A stretch of 64,000 nucleotides of DNA, from assembly GCA_019722365.1 (NCBI GenBank), contig JADFUC010000511.1, positions 992,001-1,056,000 of the forward strand, given 5' to 3'. Positions 37,521 to 50,100 of this stretch are shown here, piece after piece. Below the pieces are notes generated by a model that searched no databases, was not told the DNA's origin, and worked only from the letters and a program-made list of their open reading frames with translations. Each line of letters begins with the position of its first letter. Position 1 is the first letter of the stretch. Made by a program: the position numbers and the translations under genes. This stretch comes from Lithospermum erythrorhizon. Lineage: Eukaryota > Streptophyta > Magnoliopsida > Boraginales > Boraginaceae.

Positions 37521-40500
37521 TGTAGGATTCAGTACTCTTATTTGCTAATCAATTAACATAAAATCTATCATAGTCTGTATATAATATAGGTAATTGGATT
37601 TTAATTTTAATGGTTAATATTACAAAGATGAGCCCATTAAAGAGATAAATTATTTGCTAACTTTACTTTAAATGGTTAAATCTAATTATTCAGAATTATC
37701 GAAAGTAGTCAGATCAAACTTGATTTTAAACTAGAGTGAGTCGAAATATTACGTTATTGAACATTAGACATTAGTGATCGAAATGATAAAAGAAAATGGA
37801 ATGTTAATCTTGAAGCTTGTTCAAGCATGCCAACTTATATATTCTTGTCTTTCACTTATATCATACGAAGATTGTCCAGTTTTCTTTTATTATATTAACT
37901 TGAATTTTGATGGTATCATTTATTGTAATCTTTATGAAAGCATATTGATGAAAAATGGAATTTATTTCTTCAATTTGATATTTTTTTTATATAAAATATA
38001 AGTATTATCTATTGTAACAAAATAATTCTTCACACTTTCTAAACTAAGACAATTTGGTTTTCCCTGAATTTTTAAAATCGGTCCGGTTCTTAGGAAGGCT
38101 ATCGAGGATGGTCATTTAGGGGATTCAAGTCCCACTTTGAAGTTAAAGCTGATAGATTTTAAGTTTTAATGAAAGGGTAAATGATAATTATGCAATATAT
38201 TCTGATAGATTAGGCGTGTTTTAAATACAAAAGGTCTATTTTTAAATAATATACAAGTATTATATATCTCTTAACCGGCAGGCATGCATACATTTGAACT
38301 ACCAATCATCTGCTTGTAAATTGAATTTTATGTTTCTGATTTTAAGCCAAATAATTACACTAGCCCCCCCTTAGTTTATGTTCCCGATTTTGCTAAAATT
38401 CTCAATTTTTCATGAATGCGAGTTGAATTTTTGGAATCGTAAAATTTCTGGTTGAATTAAAGATTGAATAATTAGAATTGATTAAATTTCTTGAAAAACC
38501 ATAAATCAAGCACATTCACCTCAGATATTGACTGAAATTTATTGAATTGTTGATGTATAAGTTTGTTGATTGAAGAAAAATTTGAGCCGCAAAAATTTTG
38601 GGACATCAGGAGTGGGATGGAGTTAAATTCGGTCTCTCGGGGTTTTGGGCAGTGTGGAGAAGTTGAACTTTCTTGAATTGACGCACTCAGGCATTCGATT
38701 CAGGACTAACCCTGTTTGGTTTGACAACCCCGAAGCCCAAGGAAAAGCTAACTTTAGTGGGTTTGTTTAGCCTAAATGGGATAATTTCCACATGAGTTTA
38801 TTTATCACACAAATACATAGAATGAGAATATTCATTTAAGAATAATATAAGGTCTTTAATATTATTGAAGAACATAATTTTTTAATCTTGAAACTTGAAG
38901 TTATCTTTGTTCTTGATAGGGGTTTGTGCTTGAGATTTTTGATGATAAGAAAATACTTAACATAGATTATAGCTAATGGGTAGAGACATATGATCTTACG
39001 GTTTATTAGTGGTTCTTGTGACAACAAGGCGTACCTTTCACGTTGAGAGGAACACAATATAAAAATTCATATTTCAGCATTTAAATTTACATTATTAGTT
39101 TGGCAGAAATTTCGAAAGGATTTAGGGGTCTTAAATCTAACAAGTTCATGTATTGATCAATTGTTATGCTCTGTTTTGTTGACTAAAAACAATGATTAAT
39201 GGAAATCGATTATGTTTGAGATTTTACTATTGATGAACTGATGGTTGTGGATGAACATGGTGATGGTGGAAGGGGGGGGGAGGGTGTGGGCATTTGTAAG
39301 GTGATTAGGTGAATGTGAGTGTTAATTGATTTCATTACTTGTTTGATAACATTTGTGAATGTTGATTTAAGGCCAGTGGTTTTTTGTATTTAAAATTGTC
39401 TTTAAAGTTTAATATCGTTTAATTCCGATTTTGCCTTCTGAAACTTAAATGTCAATTTAATTTTGAAATGAATGGAATCCCAAAATAACTAGTTCGAGAG
39501 CCGTATTTGATTTCAAAAGTTCAAAGGGCAAGCCCGGCCGAGATCGTGTCATAGTTTAGAGAGGCGGGGAAGAATTTAAGCCATATATTAAAGGTCAAAG
39601 TTTGAAAATTATAACTATAAAAAAGTAGATAATTTTTATGTGGAATGGAGGGAGTATATGTTTAATAATATTTGATAAAAATATATCATATACAATATTT
39701 TTAATATACTTAAATCAATAACAAAATAATTTTCATTTTGTAGTGTTAAAGTTGGTTATCTTTAACTACCAAATGTCAAACTAAGACTATGAACTTGGTG
39801 TTGGTGTTTATATTCATGCTAGTTCTAAATTAATTGGATCTGAATCAGGATCACATGGATTATACAAGAACAATAAATCATGAATTACAAACATTTCTTG
39901 GAATATTTTAATGGCGGCGGAAAACGGATGGGCTATATACCCAAAGTAGAGTATCTCAGGTATCCACACCAATAATTAGCGAACTCCTTGGTGCATTTTC
40001 AAATTAAAAGTAAAGCCGAAACAAAAAGATGAAGAAAAACTATTTCTTCTACCTAAGGGGGAGAGCATTTGAACTAAAGGGGAAAGGAGAGAAGTGCTAA
40101 CTTTAAAAGTTAAGAGTATGAACAATGAATTATGAGAATTTCTCTATTTTATACAACAGAGCACATAAAAGTTTCAAGGAGAGAAAATCTCACATTCCTC
40201 ATCTTTCTCTCTACTACTTTTAGTAGGGCCAGCTAAAATAAGTAGGAAGGTTCCCATTTCTATCTGTGCTTATTCAACCAAATAAATACATATAAAATAA
40301 AATGCTAAGATAAAATATTCTAGAATTATAGCTTTTTGAAGAATTTGGAAAACTTATCTACTACAGTGAATAATAATTTCAATTTCAAACAATTGAAATT
40401 AACTAAAATTCCTTATATAGTTCTATTTGAAACCACGAATGTTTTTCCTTCCATGTTTTCACTTTAAACTGGAAGTTATAATCTATTTATTATTAGTTAA

Positions 40501-41238
40501 GTATTCTTGTTTGTAATGACCTCTTAGAAGGACAGATGGAACAATGTAATGATAAGATAATGTGTCTGTCTTAATATATAGATTATGAAGCGGACTAATA
40601 AGCCATAAAAGCTAACCCAATGCCGATGCCGGGTGGTCCAAATATTAATTGTCAACGATTAATATACCAACGAACTTATAATAGTTTTGAATGTTTTGTC
40701 GATTGGTCAATCTAAATTGTTCATGGATATTTTTATGAATCCTATTATCTCATATTTCCAACTTATGATAGGGTTTAATCCTTTCCAAAAGAGGTTGAAT
40801 TAGTGATATAGGTAGGGGTTTAATATTTAACATAATGAGGTGAGAGGATGAAAGGTTTTTTACATGATTTGAAAACTTGAGTGAAGGGTATTTGGGATTT
40901 CTTTTTTAGGATAGAATAGAAATAAGATAATTAGATTGATGTGAATTAGTTGGTTGAGGAGTTTTATTATCTTAATAATTTGGAAATATAATTATTACAT
41001 AAATAATTATTTTTTTTAAAAAAATATACAAAATTTCATGAATTTTTTGATCATTTGGATATAGAAAAAATACACATTTTCACTATATTAAACCATTTTA
41101 TCTTCAAAATACTCTAGTTTAATTTCTTCAATTATTATATTTGTGTTTCATTAGTTTGATTTATACGAGACATGACAATCGTATATATGGATTGATGAGC
41201 CATGATGTGGTTGAGTACAATAATGGATTCTTAAAAGT

Positions 41239-41460
41239 TATTCCCTCCGGTCCAAAATAATTTACGTTTTATTTTTTTGAAATTGAACTTTGACCTCAAT
41301 TATTAATTATTTAAAAAATATAAATTTATATAATTGGATTCGTCTTTTAAAATACTTTCATAATATTAATTTTAATTTTAATAATATAATTAAAAGTAAT
41401 TGGAATTAAAAGATTTGTATCTAAATGCGAAGAGTCAATTGTTTTGAATTGGAGGAAGTA
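41239..41460 (+). mobile_element. Stowaway-like MITE
   Basis: Left end TTCCCTCCGGTCCAAAATAA and right end AATTGTTTTGAATTGGAGGAA are imperfect inverted repeats, each next to a TA dinucleotide. The length is about 220 bp, very AT-rich and non-coding. The internal sequence resembles the insert at 9230-9440. Confidence 0.65.
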
Positions 41461-41759
41461 AATTTTAATTAATTAATTTTTAAAAGTTTGAACTCAAATA
41501 ATTAATCTTTTATATTCTCTCGATTTAAACCCATCAATCAATCTCTTATTCATTGTTACCCCATATTATTATACCTCTATCTTCTTATACAATACTCATC
41601 ATGACTCATGAGTAATAAAAATGATGAAATTTTCCCTACATATTATATGAATGAAAGTCGAAAAGTCAAAATTCAAAAGAAATAAATGTACAATTATTAT
41701 ATTTAGGCAATAGTTTACATATGTGATAAAAATATCTGATAAGATTTGATAAATAATTG

Positions 41760-43863
41760 ATAAGAATGATAAAATGTCAAATTATGTGAATAAGCTCATG
41801 AAATACTATGACAGAAACTAAGTTACTGTTGCCAAATTACAAATATCAAACATAGTATAATAGTAACGATACCGAGTTATTACTAAAACTAATATAGTAT
41901 ATAATAATTAATACTAATATTATCTTATTCAACACCACTTTAAATTGCAAATTGTGAATACCCAACTTGGCTTAGCGAGATACTCAAAGCTGTTGTCGTC
42001 CAGTGGTTTTAGTGAACCATCCAGCCAGTAGGCGAGTCGATCGTAGAGCGTAGATATAGTCCCGTAATGACCATCCGTACAAAATAACAATCCACTTCGA
42101 TATGTTTGAGAGCTCATGAAACACCGGTTCTAGCCAAATGCAACGGTATCTCCGCGATATACCTGCGAGCATCGCCTCTGACGCTTTAAATACGTAATGA
42201 AACCTTTCAACCATTTTAGCTACTTTCACCCCTTAACTCAGCTTTCTGATACTCCCGCTTGAGGGCGAGGAAAGAGATACGGTATCTGTTTCTTGGCTTC
42301 CATGAAATAGGTGAAGAACCGAAGATAGACAATCCCTTGTCTTGGTAAATACCGTCCGAGGACATCTTTTAATCCCAGTGTCAAATGGAATAGTTGCGGA
42401 TCACGGTTAGTGCCAATGATACACACGAGGATACTTTGAGATATCGAACCACCCTTGAGTAACATGTGATCTTCCTTCGGTGCACAGCAAACTAAACATA
42501 CTGAAAAGCACAAATCGATTGGAGTAAAGCCAAATACAGGCCGGCCTACCCAGGCGCCGATATTTACCACCATCGGCGAGGTAGAGAACAAGTAGTAACT
42601 TTTGATCGATCCCCAGATCTTCATAAAACTTCTTAAATCAAAACACTCATCGCTTTCCTCAGAACTTCATGACAATTTGATAAATTGCCATGTGTTTAAT
42701 AATAGAAAACATCGGCGGATATAGATCGTCGGACCGTCATGAGTCGGAAATAGAATTAGATTTGGCAGAAAATCAGCAACGTTGGTGGAGAACATGTAAA
42801 GACCAACGTCAAAACATTGGCGAGAGAGCATTCATGGACAAAATATATAATCATGGGAGCATTATTCTTTTAGACAGTTGTTTATTCTTTAACTGCAACT
42901 GTCATCGTAATGATTACCATTTCAGTAGGCTAAACTAATCTTCTCGACATGGAAAAGTCAATCCACAGATAACCAAAAAATCAAACATCTTTCTATTAGA
43001 TATGCATTTGCAAGACTTTCCATCAGCACAAGATAGTCATAATTACGAAGACTTTCATAATACTTACGATTTCGATAACGTCATCCACTACCCGACCCGA
43101 TATCTGGGTTGATAGCGATGCCATGACAACCCAATCTTACTTGGTAGGTAAATATCTTGAACTTCAATCAAGCCAAGATCATGATGGCGTTATCTTCTTA
43201 CTTGGAAACAACGATGGAAATATATTGGTGGTATGATGCTTATTTGGAAAGAAGAATCAATAAGCGTCGAGGCGCCCGTTACTGAACTTGTCGGGACTTC
43301 AACGTAAGGGGCATGCTCTTTTTAGACCCTTCAAAATTAAGGCAGGAGCGAGGAGCATGGATATAGGTAAAAGGTATCGCTTGGGGCATGCATTCTTTGA
43401 ACCCCTTAAAATCATATCAAAAGGGAGTAGCAGTGTTGGTAGAAATAATAACATTCCACAATCAAATCTTGACTCAAATTTTCTTGGGTTATTGATATGA
43501 TCAGGCCATAGTTGTAAATAGTGTAGCGAACCGGCGTGTGATAAGTAGCTAATATGATAGCAAAAGCGAAACAATGAGAAAGCAAGATTTTTTATCCATG
43601 GGTGAGTATACATTCTGAAAAACTTCACAGGCGAGGCGGCGGAAAATCTCAGGGATCTTATGCTCTAGTATTTGAGAATGAGTAAGTAATCATAAATTAT
43701 ATTGAATAAACTCATGAAATATAACTGACAAACTAGCTCCCATATTTATAGGTACGATATCAAATCTTTATGGTATAAATAGTAACTTGGTACTTAAGTT
43801 ATTATTAAGCTAACCATAGTATAATAATAATTAATACTAATAATATCTTATTCAACAATAATA
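41760..43863 (-). mobile_element. Decayed Copia-type LTR retrotransposon
   Basis: Read on the minus strand, a 5' LTR starts TGTTGAATAAGATATTATTA at 43863 and contains TATAAATATGG. A second copy starts TGTTGAATAAGATAATATTA at 41934. The two share at least ~170 bp, including TTTCATGAG(C/T)TTATTCA. Just inside the second LTR the minus strand encodes, in several frames, pieces of the Copia RNase H C-terminus: ISWKPRNR, KHIEVDCYFVR, FTK and KLGIHNLQFK. Stops and frame changes are frequent and the interior is under 2 kb instead of about 4-5 kb, so the element is dead and internally deleted. The 128-codon frame at 42238-42624 is part of this relic, not a gene. The outer boundary of each LTR could not be fixed. 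Confidence 0.75.
42238..42624 (-). pseudogene. Remnant of Copia reverse transcriptase / RNase H region
   Basis: An open frame of 128 codons survives by chance in a frame different from the polyprotein. In the next frame the same DNA shows the RNase H segment around ISWKPRNR, interrupted by stops. It lies within the Copia relic 41760-43863, immediately upstream (minus strand) of the KHIEVDCYFVR remnant at about 42078-42113. Confidence 0.6.
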
Positions 43864-44624
43864 ATGTGGTCAAGCCAGCAGTCTGACCTTGGGTTCAGGT
43901 TAGTAGGAGGAGTTACAGTTAACAATACAAATATAGTACATAATCTAGTCCAAGATTTAAATTAGCCAAAAAAGGCTTGTCCCAGCAACCAAACAAGCAG
44001 TGATGATAAACTAGTAAGCTTCACCGTTTTATTCTTCAATTCATTGGCAACGCGGTCAATGATGGTAACAGAAATAAGAACGGCTAATAAATGACTTCAG
44101 CTTTTTCCAGCTTGCATGCAATCTATTACGCTGACAGATGTCAATCAATATCTGTTATTATTTTGTCTCTATAAGGGTGAAGTACGTATATAAATATATA
44201 ATATTAATACTAGTGTGGATAATTGCTTTGTTGCCCTTATCAACGATTGCAGATGGCACCTGTTTAGGTTACCGGACTCTAAGCAGTGTCACATTTTCAG
44301 AGAAGGCAATTGTGTGGCGGACGCTTTGGCCAAGCTTAGATTTAGACTTTTGTTTGTTTAATATAGTCGATCTTTGTCGGAATTGTTACTTCTGTTAAAT
44401 TTGATAGAGATGGAGTTGGATCCACTAGACTTTGTAATCCTAACATTATTTTTGCTTAATTAAATCGCCATTCGAATAAAAAAATAATAATATTAATATT
44501 AGAATTTTGAAGTAGCTCGAGTAGTGAGAGATACATTGAACACATGCCTAGTCCAAAGCCTTAATTTCTAGTTAACTTATTTCGCAATTGAAGGACGAGT
44601 AGTGTTAGCGAGATACATTGAATA

Positions 44625-44970
44625 TCTATACTATATATAAACCAAATAAGTGTAATCATTATTAGAGCTTCAATAAGTTTTATTTTATTTAATGTTAATA
44701 TAATTATAGATTATCATTTTAGGATATATTTATATCAAATTCATAACTTTAATGTAAGACAATAACCTTCCACTATAATTTATTAATTTGATTTTAAACA
44801 CAGTATATATCTATATAATATATATATGAACTTGTCGATATTGTCATATACTCCGTATGTCATAAAATCTGAAAAAATCGTGAAGATCAAAATATGACAT
44901 ATGTATATCATTATGTTAAAACTATTATTAAAATTTATTAATTTCACGCACGTTAGGTACTTTCTACTAG
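44625..44970 (+). mobile_element. Helitron-like non-autonomous element, copy 2
   Basis: Starts TCTATACTATATATAAA preceded by A and ends TTTCTACTAG followed by T, which matches the 5'-TC...CTRR-3' termini and A/T insertion site of Helitrons. Just before the end is CACGCACGTTAGGTA, probably a decayed terminal hairpin. It is 346 bp with no coding capacity, and is a diverged relative of 1439-1766. Confidence 0.65.
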
Positions 44971-45272
44971 TATACCTAAGCACAATCATCCGTACTTCAT
45001 TTATGCACGTATATTATAAGGCTAAACTTGTTTCGCAATTGAAGGATTATGTTGGATGAAGATCTCTTTGCTTTAATCTATTTACACTATACTTTTACTA
45101 ATATCATCATCACTAACATAATACCGAGTATATTGATAGGGGAAAACCAAGGAACTATGGAGTAATATTGAAGCTCAAGTTGGCAACGTGTTTTTTTTAA
45201 CCCTGCACATTCTAATAAAAAAAGGCTACCATAGACGACCCCACCATCATCCACCCCCCACCACCTCGTCCT

Positions 45273-45279
45273 TATATAA
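45273..45279 (+). promoter_or_regulatory. TATA box of the small MGNC-start gene
   Basis: TATATAAG about 115 bases upstream of the ATG at 45391, in a locally C-rich context (CCACCCCCCACC just before). Position fits a leader of roughly 85 bases. Confidence 0.55.
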
Positions 45280-45390
45280 GCTCACCATTTCCAATCATCA
45301 AAATCTAAGTTTCAATCCACAAAAAGAAATAACATCGATAACATATAGAACAAAGAAATAAAGAAAGGAATTTTGATAGATAGAAAAAGT

Positions 45391-45699
45391 ATGGGAAATT
45401 GTTGGACTTCTACAACATCTAAGACGTTTTTGTCGAATGAAGAAAGTGCATATGGTTATGGAAGCTCCATCAAAGGAAAAGAAGAAGGGATCATAAGTAA
45501 ATATAATGGGACTGAAGTGAAGATCAAGATCTCAAAGAAGAAACTGAAGGAATTGGTAAACATGGGAAATATTGAAGGGCTAACAATCCAACAAATGAGA
45601 GTTCAATTAATGGATGTGGGAAATAAATATGAACCTCAACATCATAAGTCTTGGAGGCCTGCCCTGCTGAGTATTCCTGAAATTGATGAGGCCAAATGA
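45391..45699 (+). CDS. Small N-myristoylation-motif protein, family unnamed
   Basis: Single-exon ORF of 102 aa. The start MGNCWTS gives a Gly2 followed by Cys4, a typical plant N-myristoylation/palmitoylation signal, so the mature protein is probably membrane-tethered. A basic helix-forming stretch (VKIKISKKKLKELV) and a conserved-looking C-terminal SWRPALLSIPE segment recall small stress-responsive plant proteins with a R/K-x-W-x-P-x-L-x-x-I-P-E tail, but I do not know a function. The upstream in-frame codons to 45373 are non-ATG, so the ATG at 45391 is the natural start; the TATA at 45273 supports it. Confidence 0.75.
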   Translation: MGNCWTSTTSKTFLSNEESAYGYGSSIKGKEEGIISKYNGTEVKIKISKKKLKELVNMGNIEGLTIQQMRVQLMDVGNKYEPQHHKSWRPALLSIPEIDEAK

Positions 45700-47181
45700 G
45701 ATTTTGGAAAAAAATTATCCTTTAAAAAAAATATTCTTATTGGTTTTATGGATTGTGATTATTTTAGCTTGATGTACATAGACACAATGAAGATGCATAT
45801 TATGTAAATAGACTTTTTGGGAGTTATCTTCTCTGATCTTGAAACCATGAATTACCTAAATTCAAATTTGTCACTGATTCTTTTAAATTTCTGTTACACG
45901 TTTGATGGTTCTGGCTCTCGGCTCATGTAGAGTGCCGCTCCATGTTTTTTTCTGGCATGGACAGCCATTTATAAGGATTTGATAGAGGCATAAATCGTAT
46001 GAGTAATGCTCCAGGTGGTATTCTAGGCTAGCACTGGTGGTTCACCAGCTCACCATGTTCATGAGATTCGTCCATGCTGTCGAGTTCGGAATGGGTGAAC
46101 AAAGATCCGGTTACCATTCAAATGGGAAAGCGAATGCGAATCACGAATGCCTTGTAATTAGATTCGAATTTTTTTCGAATATGCTCATTTAAATTCGGGC
46201 AGATATTCAATTTGAATATTTGTATACATATTTTATTAATTTATATAAAAATATGTATATTAAAATTCGATTTCGAGCACGAATATAAAATATGACGAAT
46301 ATTGAATCGAATTTAAATATTGATTCAAATTCGAATATTGATAAAATGGTATCGAATCAAATTCGAACTTAGTTTTAGTATTCGAATTCAATGCAATTCA
46401 GCTGTTGTAAATTCAAATTCGATGATATTCAATTAAATTCAAATTCATATATCGCATATAGATTAACCTGTTGTGTCTATCATATACAACAGTAATCTTT
46501 TAAGAAACGAGATCAACTGAATTGATTGATTGAACTTATACCCAGGAATAATAATTTTTTAGAAAGTTTAATCTTTTTCATGTGTCAAAGACTCCTTTAG
46601 TCGAAGCAATTGTAAATCGAATGTCTTTCAAATTAGCGGGCACGCAAGGAAGGGCTGTGGAATCACGAAGCCACAGCAGCCCGCCACGATATTTAGCAAA
46701 ATATTGCATCTAATTGAGCAGCAGTCAGAAATGTCTCCATCCCAATTAGCTTGTGATTTACTAGGGTATATCCCTGGGGCACCACAATAATAATTAATCT
46801 CATCATGAAACACCAGTTCTAGAATTCGAAACTTCATCAAAATGTACATCAAATCGCTAGTACTCGATTAAGGGGGAAAAGGATCATGCCATTCCTATAA
46901 GTCAAATCTACATACATATAATTTACATCACATTTAGCATTACACAGATTCAAGCAATAACGTCGTAGGATGGAGCAAAACAAGATGCTCTCAATGCGAA
47001 AATTTTCATGCAAGAGCACCTCCGGACCGCACAACTGCAATACATTGTCACAAGCCCCCCCTCTCCCCTCCGGTCCTCCCCGCCAGATGAGGAGATATTG
47101 TCAATTACCATCTCTTCAGTTTATGGAAGCATGTCCAGAAGTTAGCAAAATGATTGAAATACAGCCACCGGAAAGGAGTGG
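45700..47181. other. Spacer with 3' flanks and an ATTCGAAT-rich tract
   Basis: 3' region of the small gene, then a dense tract of TTCGAAT/AAATTCGA motifs (46135-46450), then the presumed 3' UTR and flank of the minus-strand DNA polymerase (about 46900-47181). No supported ORF. Confidence 0.5.
46135..46450. mobile_element. ATTCGAAT-rich tract, probable hAT-like non-autonomous element
   Basis: TTCGAAT or its close variants occur more than ten times within ~300 bp on both strands. Such palindromic ATTCGAAT subterminal motifs are seen in small plant hAT elements. Terminal repeats and target duplication were not identified. Confidence 0.4.
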
Positions 47182-50100
47182 TTACTTGCCCGAGTACCAG
47201 TCTTTAGCACACTTGGCATCAACTGAGAGGTCAACTCTGAGTATATTTTTTCCATCAAATGGTTTTGACATGCAGTCGACCACGATGGCTTTAGCCTCTT
47301 CAGCTGATTCTGTTGGTCCTTCTAAAATTACCTCATCGTGTATCTGTTGCAGGAAAACTTAATTCTGTTAAAAAGATTTGATGTTATACTACACTGCCAT
47401 TTAGTGTAAAGCAAATATTAAATGTGCTCATTAATCCGATTCAATCTCATAAGACATAGAGCACAAACATCAAAGCTCTCTATTAACTCTTGCTCCTTAT
47501 TTCACCCAATTATAGTAGGTTTTCAATTATTATAGGTAAATGATTTTCACATTCCAAATTTTGATTGTGGCACTCCATAACCTTTGTTATTTTTCATCAA
47601 CTTTTACACTAAAAGTGGAGTGCCATTATCACATAGTGGAGTGTAAAAATCATAAGCCTTATTATAATGGTTGTTGCTATTAATGCTACGCTTGGATTTC
47701 ATATAAGCATGTTTTCATCGTAACTGGGGTTCTCTCTAACCTGTAAAAGCAGCTTCCAACCAAGGTCCTTCAAACGAGCATTTTTTGATATCTCTAACAT
47801 GGCACACATTGCTACATCTGCAGCGCTTCCCTGCAGTGAAATTGAACTCAGAACATGTATCAAAAAGGTATACACTTGGACCCACAAGTTTGAAAAGAAA
47901 TACAGACCTGAACTGGGGTATTGATGGCAGCCCTTTCAATGTGATTTTTCTGCCCAGAAGTTGCATCTCTTAGGGAAGGAAACATACGTGATCGTCCTAG
48001 TAATGTGTGGACACATCTGCGTACACGTGCTTCACTCTTGCGCTGTTCCTGCCAAGCCAAAACTTCTTGTCTATCACTGTACCAGCGGTCAACTGTTTGC
48101 TTTGCTTCCTTAGTGGAGACCTGAAAATGGAGACCTAGTTCTATGATAGTGGCACACTCAATTTGATAGTCAACTCCCTGTTACACAAGGAAGAACATTT
48201 ATACCTTCCAATCACGAGCAAGACCTACTGTTGTCTTTCCATAAGCAATGGAAAAGTTGAGCATTTTAGCTTTTCTTCTTTCAGAAGCAAATGCATCCTG
48301 AAGACACAAATGTTAATTTCGATTAACAAGAACATCATCCATATTATTTTTGGAAACCTCAGCTCAAGGGAACAAATTATTTGATCAGTAAAGACCAGGT
48401 AATGACATATAAACAAACTTCATTGAACAGCAGTTTGATTAGTGTCTATTCAAGAAAGAGTGTCCCTAAGAATCAACTAGAGATATGTCTTTGGTTACAC
48501 ACTTACACCATGATATCATCCAACAATTTACCTTCAATAATGGAACAGGAGGCTTGTCTTCACCAGGTACAGGATGCCACTCAAGAAGGACATCTTTTCG
48601 TTCAACGGCTTCACGAATATGTGGATACATGTTCATCGCTGTCCTTGAGTGAAAGTCTCCTCCTGCTGTGAAGGCATCCAACATGCTCTTACAGTTTGCA
48701 AGATGTGCAAGAATCCTAAGCTCTAACTGAGAAATTGGACATACTCAGTTATAATTTAAAACCTCTTAAATGAATTATAATGATAAGGGAAAGTAACTCA
48801 AAGATGTGAAATACCTGTCCATAATCAGCAACAATCAGCGAGTTTCCCGGGGCAGCTATAAATGCTTGACGGATCTTGTAACGATCCTTTTCTAAAGCAG
48901 GCTGGTTCTGTTTTGAACAATGATCACCGTTTCAAAATTTGATTGGAAAATAATTAAAACCTATATTTTTGTAGACAAAAACCTGAGGAAGGCTTCTACT
49001 AGTCATACTCAGAACAAAATTCAAGCAATTGAAATCAAATTATCCACCTATAAGAAAAGAATTAGGGTCAATATGCTCGGGCTAGGCTTTCCTATAAAGT
49101 TTGTGAAAAGAATATGAAACTATTTTTGCAAAAGAAAGAACAAAAATATAAAATAAACTATTTCATTGAGCAAACAGATGAAGATTACAAAAAATTATAA
49201 CCTGTAAATTTGGCCTCCTTGCTGATAACCGCCCAGTTTCTGTGTTAATATTTAGGGAGCAATGTATACGCCCATTTTTCCCGGAAATGTGATTTCCCTG
49301 AACATATGGAACAGAACATACCAAAATGCTTATCTATGAAGAATAAATTGGACAGGACAGAACAGAACAAAGTGCTAAATGACATCAATGTGATGAAAGG
49401 AGTAGTTTGTATGAAGACAAAAATCCCGAATTGTTAGATATTGTATTGCAAAACAATTTCAAGACTGAGTTTTTTTAATTAAATTTGCTGGGCTTGTATC
49501 CAGAGCCAATAACCTAAGAACATTAAGATAATGTATTGAACAGAACTGTATCAGGAAAAAGCTGAAACAATTATATGGACCACAATTTAAAGTCTTATCT
49601 TTATTACTCAAATTTCTTTTCAGGTGGCTAAATGAAGATTGGCTCATGGGAACCTAAAGTTAAGGGGATTCTTATAAATAACAAGGCACTCCATAATGAT
49701 GACTAGAGTTCTATTGCTAAACCGGCTTACCTGCAAAGGGAGAATGAAGTTCGATATCAAAGAATCTATTGAGCACATTTCACACAAAGCAGCAATTGCA
49801 TGGCATGCTTCAATACCCTGATGTCCTCCACCAAAAGCAGAAAAGGCAGTTCCATATGCAGATGTATCGAGGTCTTTAATTACAGGTTCCGGTATTGTCT
49901 CTGAGATCAAATCAGTATCTGTTTCAGTTGATTCTTCAATGTCATCTTCTGTCTGTATATCTGTAACTTCATCTACAAATTCATAATCAGAAGAAACTTT
50001 CCCAGCGAGAACATTCAATGCAGCTCCACTGACAGAAGGCCAACCACTGGAAGTGTACATACCGCTGTCCAGAACAATATCATGACTACGCAGGCTAGAA

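Larger units (their letters stand above)
36065..45390. other. Large gene-free interval rich in transposon remains
   Basis: About 9.3 kb. From left: 5'-UTR intron of the OTU gene with a SINE-like piece (36165-36256); purine-rich repeats (37245-37520); featureless AT-rich DNA (37530-39590); a lone Stowaway-like right end near 39658; nothing evident at 39660-41238; a MITE (41239-41460); the Copia relic (about 41760-43863); the Helitron-like copy 2 (44625-44970); then the promoter of the small gene at 45391. Confidence 0.6.

Noticed and set aside
38100..38150. GGGGATTCAAGTCCC, a T-loop-like sequence
   Set aside because: No acceptor or anticodon stem could be formed with the flanks, so it is not a tRNA gene.
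42690..42938. 82-codon plus-strand open frame
   Set aside because: It lies inside the Copia relic on the strand opposite to the element's coding direction.
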